From: Triatoma infestans | Taxonomy: Eukaryota > Arthropoda > Insecta > Hemiptera > Reduviidae | Length of the DNA: 64,000 nt | NCBI GenBank assembly: GCA_011037195.1 | Contig: JAAEAF010001935.1 | Span: forward strand, 167,910-231,909 | Reading direction: 5' to 3' | Shown here: positions 62,986-64,000 of the stretch, one piece after another | How the letters are laid out: each line of letters starts with the position of its first letter | How positions within the stretch are numbered: the first letter of the stretch is position 1 | Position numbers and translations under genes: made by a program | Notes under the pieces: generated by a model | Database searches by the model: none | Seen by the model: only the letters and a program-made list of their open reading frames with translations | Told to the model about the DNA's origin: nothing

Positions 62986-64000
62986 TATGAGTAGTTTTCC
63001 AGACAGGCAACCAACGAAAACTAAAAATATAATTCAGTAAAATAATTTCGCCTAATCTTTGAATCCCGAATTCCCAATTTCAAACTAAGCAGGTTATCCA
63101 GTTTGAGCTTCCTGATTTTGAATTATTTGAGCATACATATAAGCAATATTATTTCGTTTTTAGAGGGACAAAACTTGTATTAGGTAAAAAATTTCGTTTT
63201 AAAAATTCAAAATGATCGGATAGATAAATGAGAGAAAGATAAAAAAGCAAAAATAATGCAATTAAAGATTCTTTTGTTATTTTAATAAATCAGAAAACAA
63301 AAATATTAAATCTGATTGAGGAAATATGCTTCAAATTATTGAAAAAGAAAGCAGAATAAAAAAATTGAAATACAAAAGCTTGTAATATAATGTTTGATAA
63401 TGTGAACTTGAGAATACAGTTTACATATATCCGTTGTTTTCCAAAAAGAGAGAGAAAAAAGAAACGTATATTGTAAATTATTTACATTAGGAAACGGATA
63501 GTCTGAGTACACATATATGTACATATGTATGTAGAGCGTACAGAAAAAGTAGTCAGAAAGTATAAAAGTGCGTGATATATAATTTTGGAAGCCAACAGCC
63601 ATAGATTATAGTTTAGGGATGGAGGTGGACGCTAGTTATGGATGGCACGCCTCACTGGCAAAATTATTTCTCTTCTATTCCTCTTCTATTGTAGTTATAT
63701 TATTTAGTAGTAGTAGAGTCAGGTTGACCAACTTCCCGCTACACTCCATCTATAACAATAGTCCGGAACAACAGACTTGTTTTCCCTTATGACTAACCCC
63801 TCACAAAGTTATATTTATACATGGAATTGTATACCTTGTATACATACAGTTAAGTATACAACCTTATAAGTTAGAAAATACTTGCATATTTTCCAAAAAA
63901 TATTTTGGCAATTTGTTCAAAACCATGGTATTTAATTAAATTACATCTCTGTACATATTTGAATGTAATTCAACACTTTAAATAGAATTTGTAACATAAA
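62986..64000. other. No recognisable feature
   Basis: AT-rich to the window end, with ATGT/GTAT runs near 63505-63530. No gene, RNA or repeat boundary recognised. Confidence 0.45.

Noticed and set aside
1..64000. CRISPR array, rRNA genes, bacterial operons or viral genes
   Set aside because: No regularly spaced repeats, no rRNA-like blocks, and reading frames are broken by stops except in transposon remnants and microexons.

Overview
The window looks like AT-rich nuclear DNA from an arthropod, most likely an insect. It has spliced microexons with GT/AG borders, Jockey, RTE/CR1-like, RNase H-bearing and R2-like non-LTR retrotransposons, a mariner relic, tRNA-derived SINEs, and many (CA)n/(GT)n and poly(A/T) tracts. 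There is no bacterial-style gene packing. The LINE protein signatures would fit a hemipteran, but that is an inference from recall and is not proven by the sequence. Species is unknown.

Only one convincing host gene is visible. It is a plus-strand gene of at least seven tiny coding exons spread over 22 kb (36097-58481). It encodes a predicted secreted, Cys-free, Tyr/Pro/Asp-rich protein of about 159 aa, and every intron is in phase 0. Two exons are homologous repeats (DPLD-YPYVKDPY), and a third copy at 55158-55240 has decayed. The gene's large introns are filled with transposons: a 5'-truncated antisense Jockey LINE in intron 1, a near full-length sense Jockey LINE in intron 2, rolling-circle-like repeats, a SINE and a deleted mariner in intron 3, and ribozyme-bearing repeats in introns 4 and 5.

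The rest is a layered transposon landscape. (a) 0-17 kb and 34, 46, 48-50 and 54 kb: a repeat of about 1 kb with the anatomy of a non-autonomous Helentron/HINE. It has a 16-bp 5' inverted repeat whose partner lies just inside the 3' end, a 3'-terminal hairpin, an internal (GT)n, and diverged tandem blocks that each carry CCGGAAGT. (b) Hammerhead-ribozyme-like cores (CTGANGA, helix II, GAAAC, GTC/GTA) at 12 or more sites in about six families. They usually lie in head-to-head inverted pairs (16.8, 17.5, 20.8/21.7, 26.5, 31.5/32.8, 53.5 and 56.8 kb). Two pairs are bounded by target-site duplications, so the inverted dimer itself behaves as a mobile unit. Penelope-like retroelements are the best-known carriers of such ribozymes. 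(c) tRNA-Ala-like SINEs at 0, 22, 29, 35 and 39 kb that share a 3' tail with unrelated short elements at 14 and 30 kb. (d) Pieces of at least five LINE lineages. One is an RNase H-LINE inserted as a partial tandem dimer between a single pair of 13-bp duplications (4926-6461).

Many insertion boundaries can be read directly from target-site duplications, so the nesting order can be reconstructed. No CRISPR array, rRNA, genuine tRNA gene or virus was recognised.
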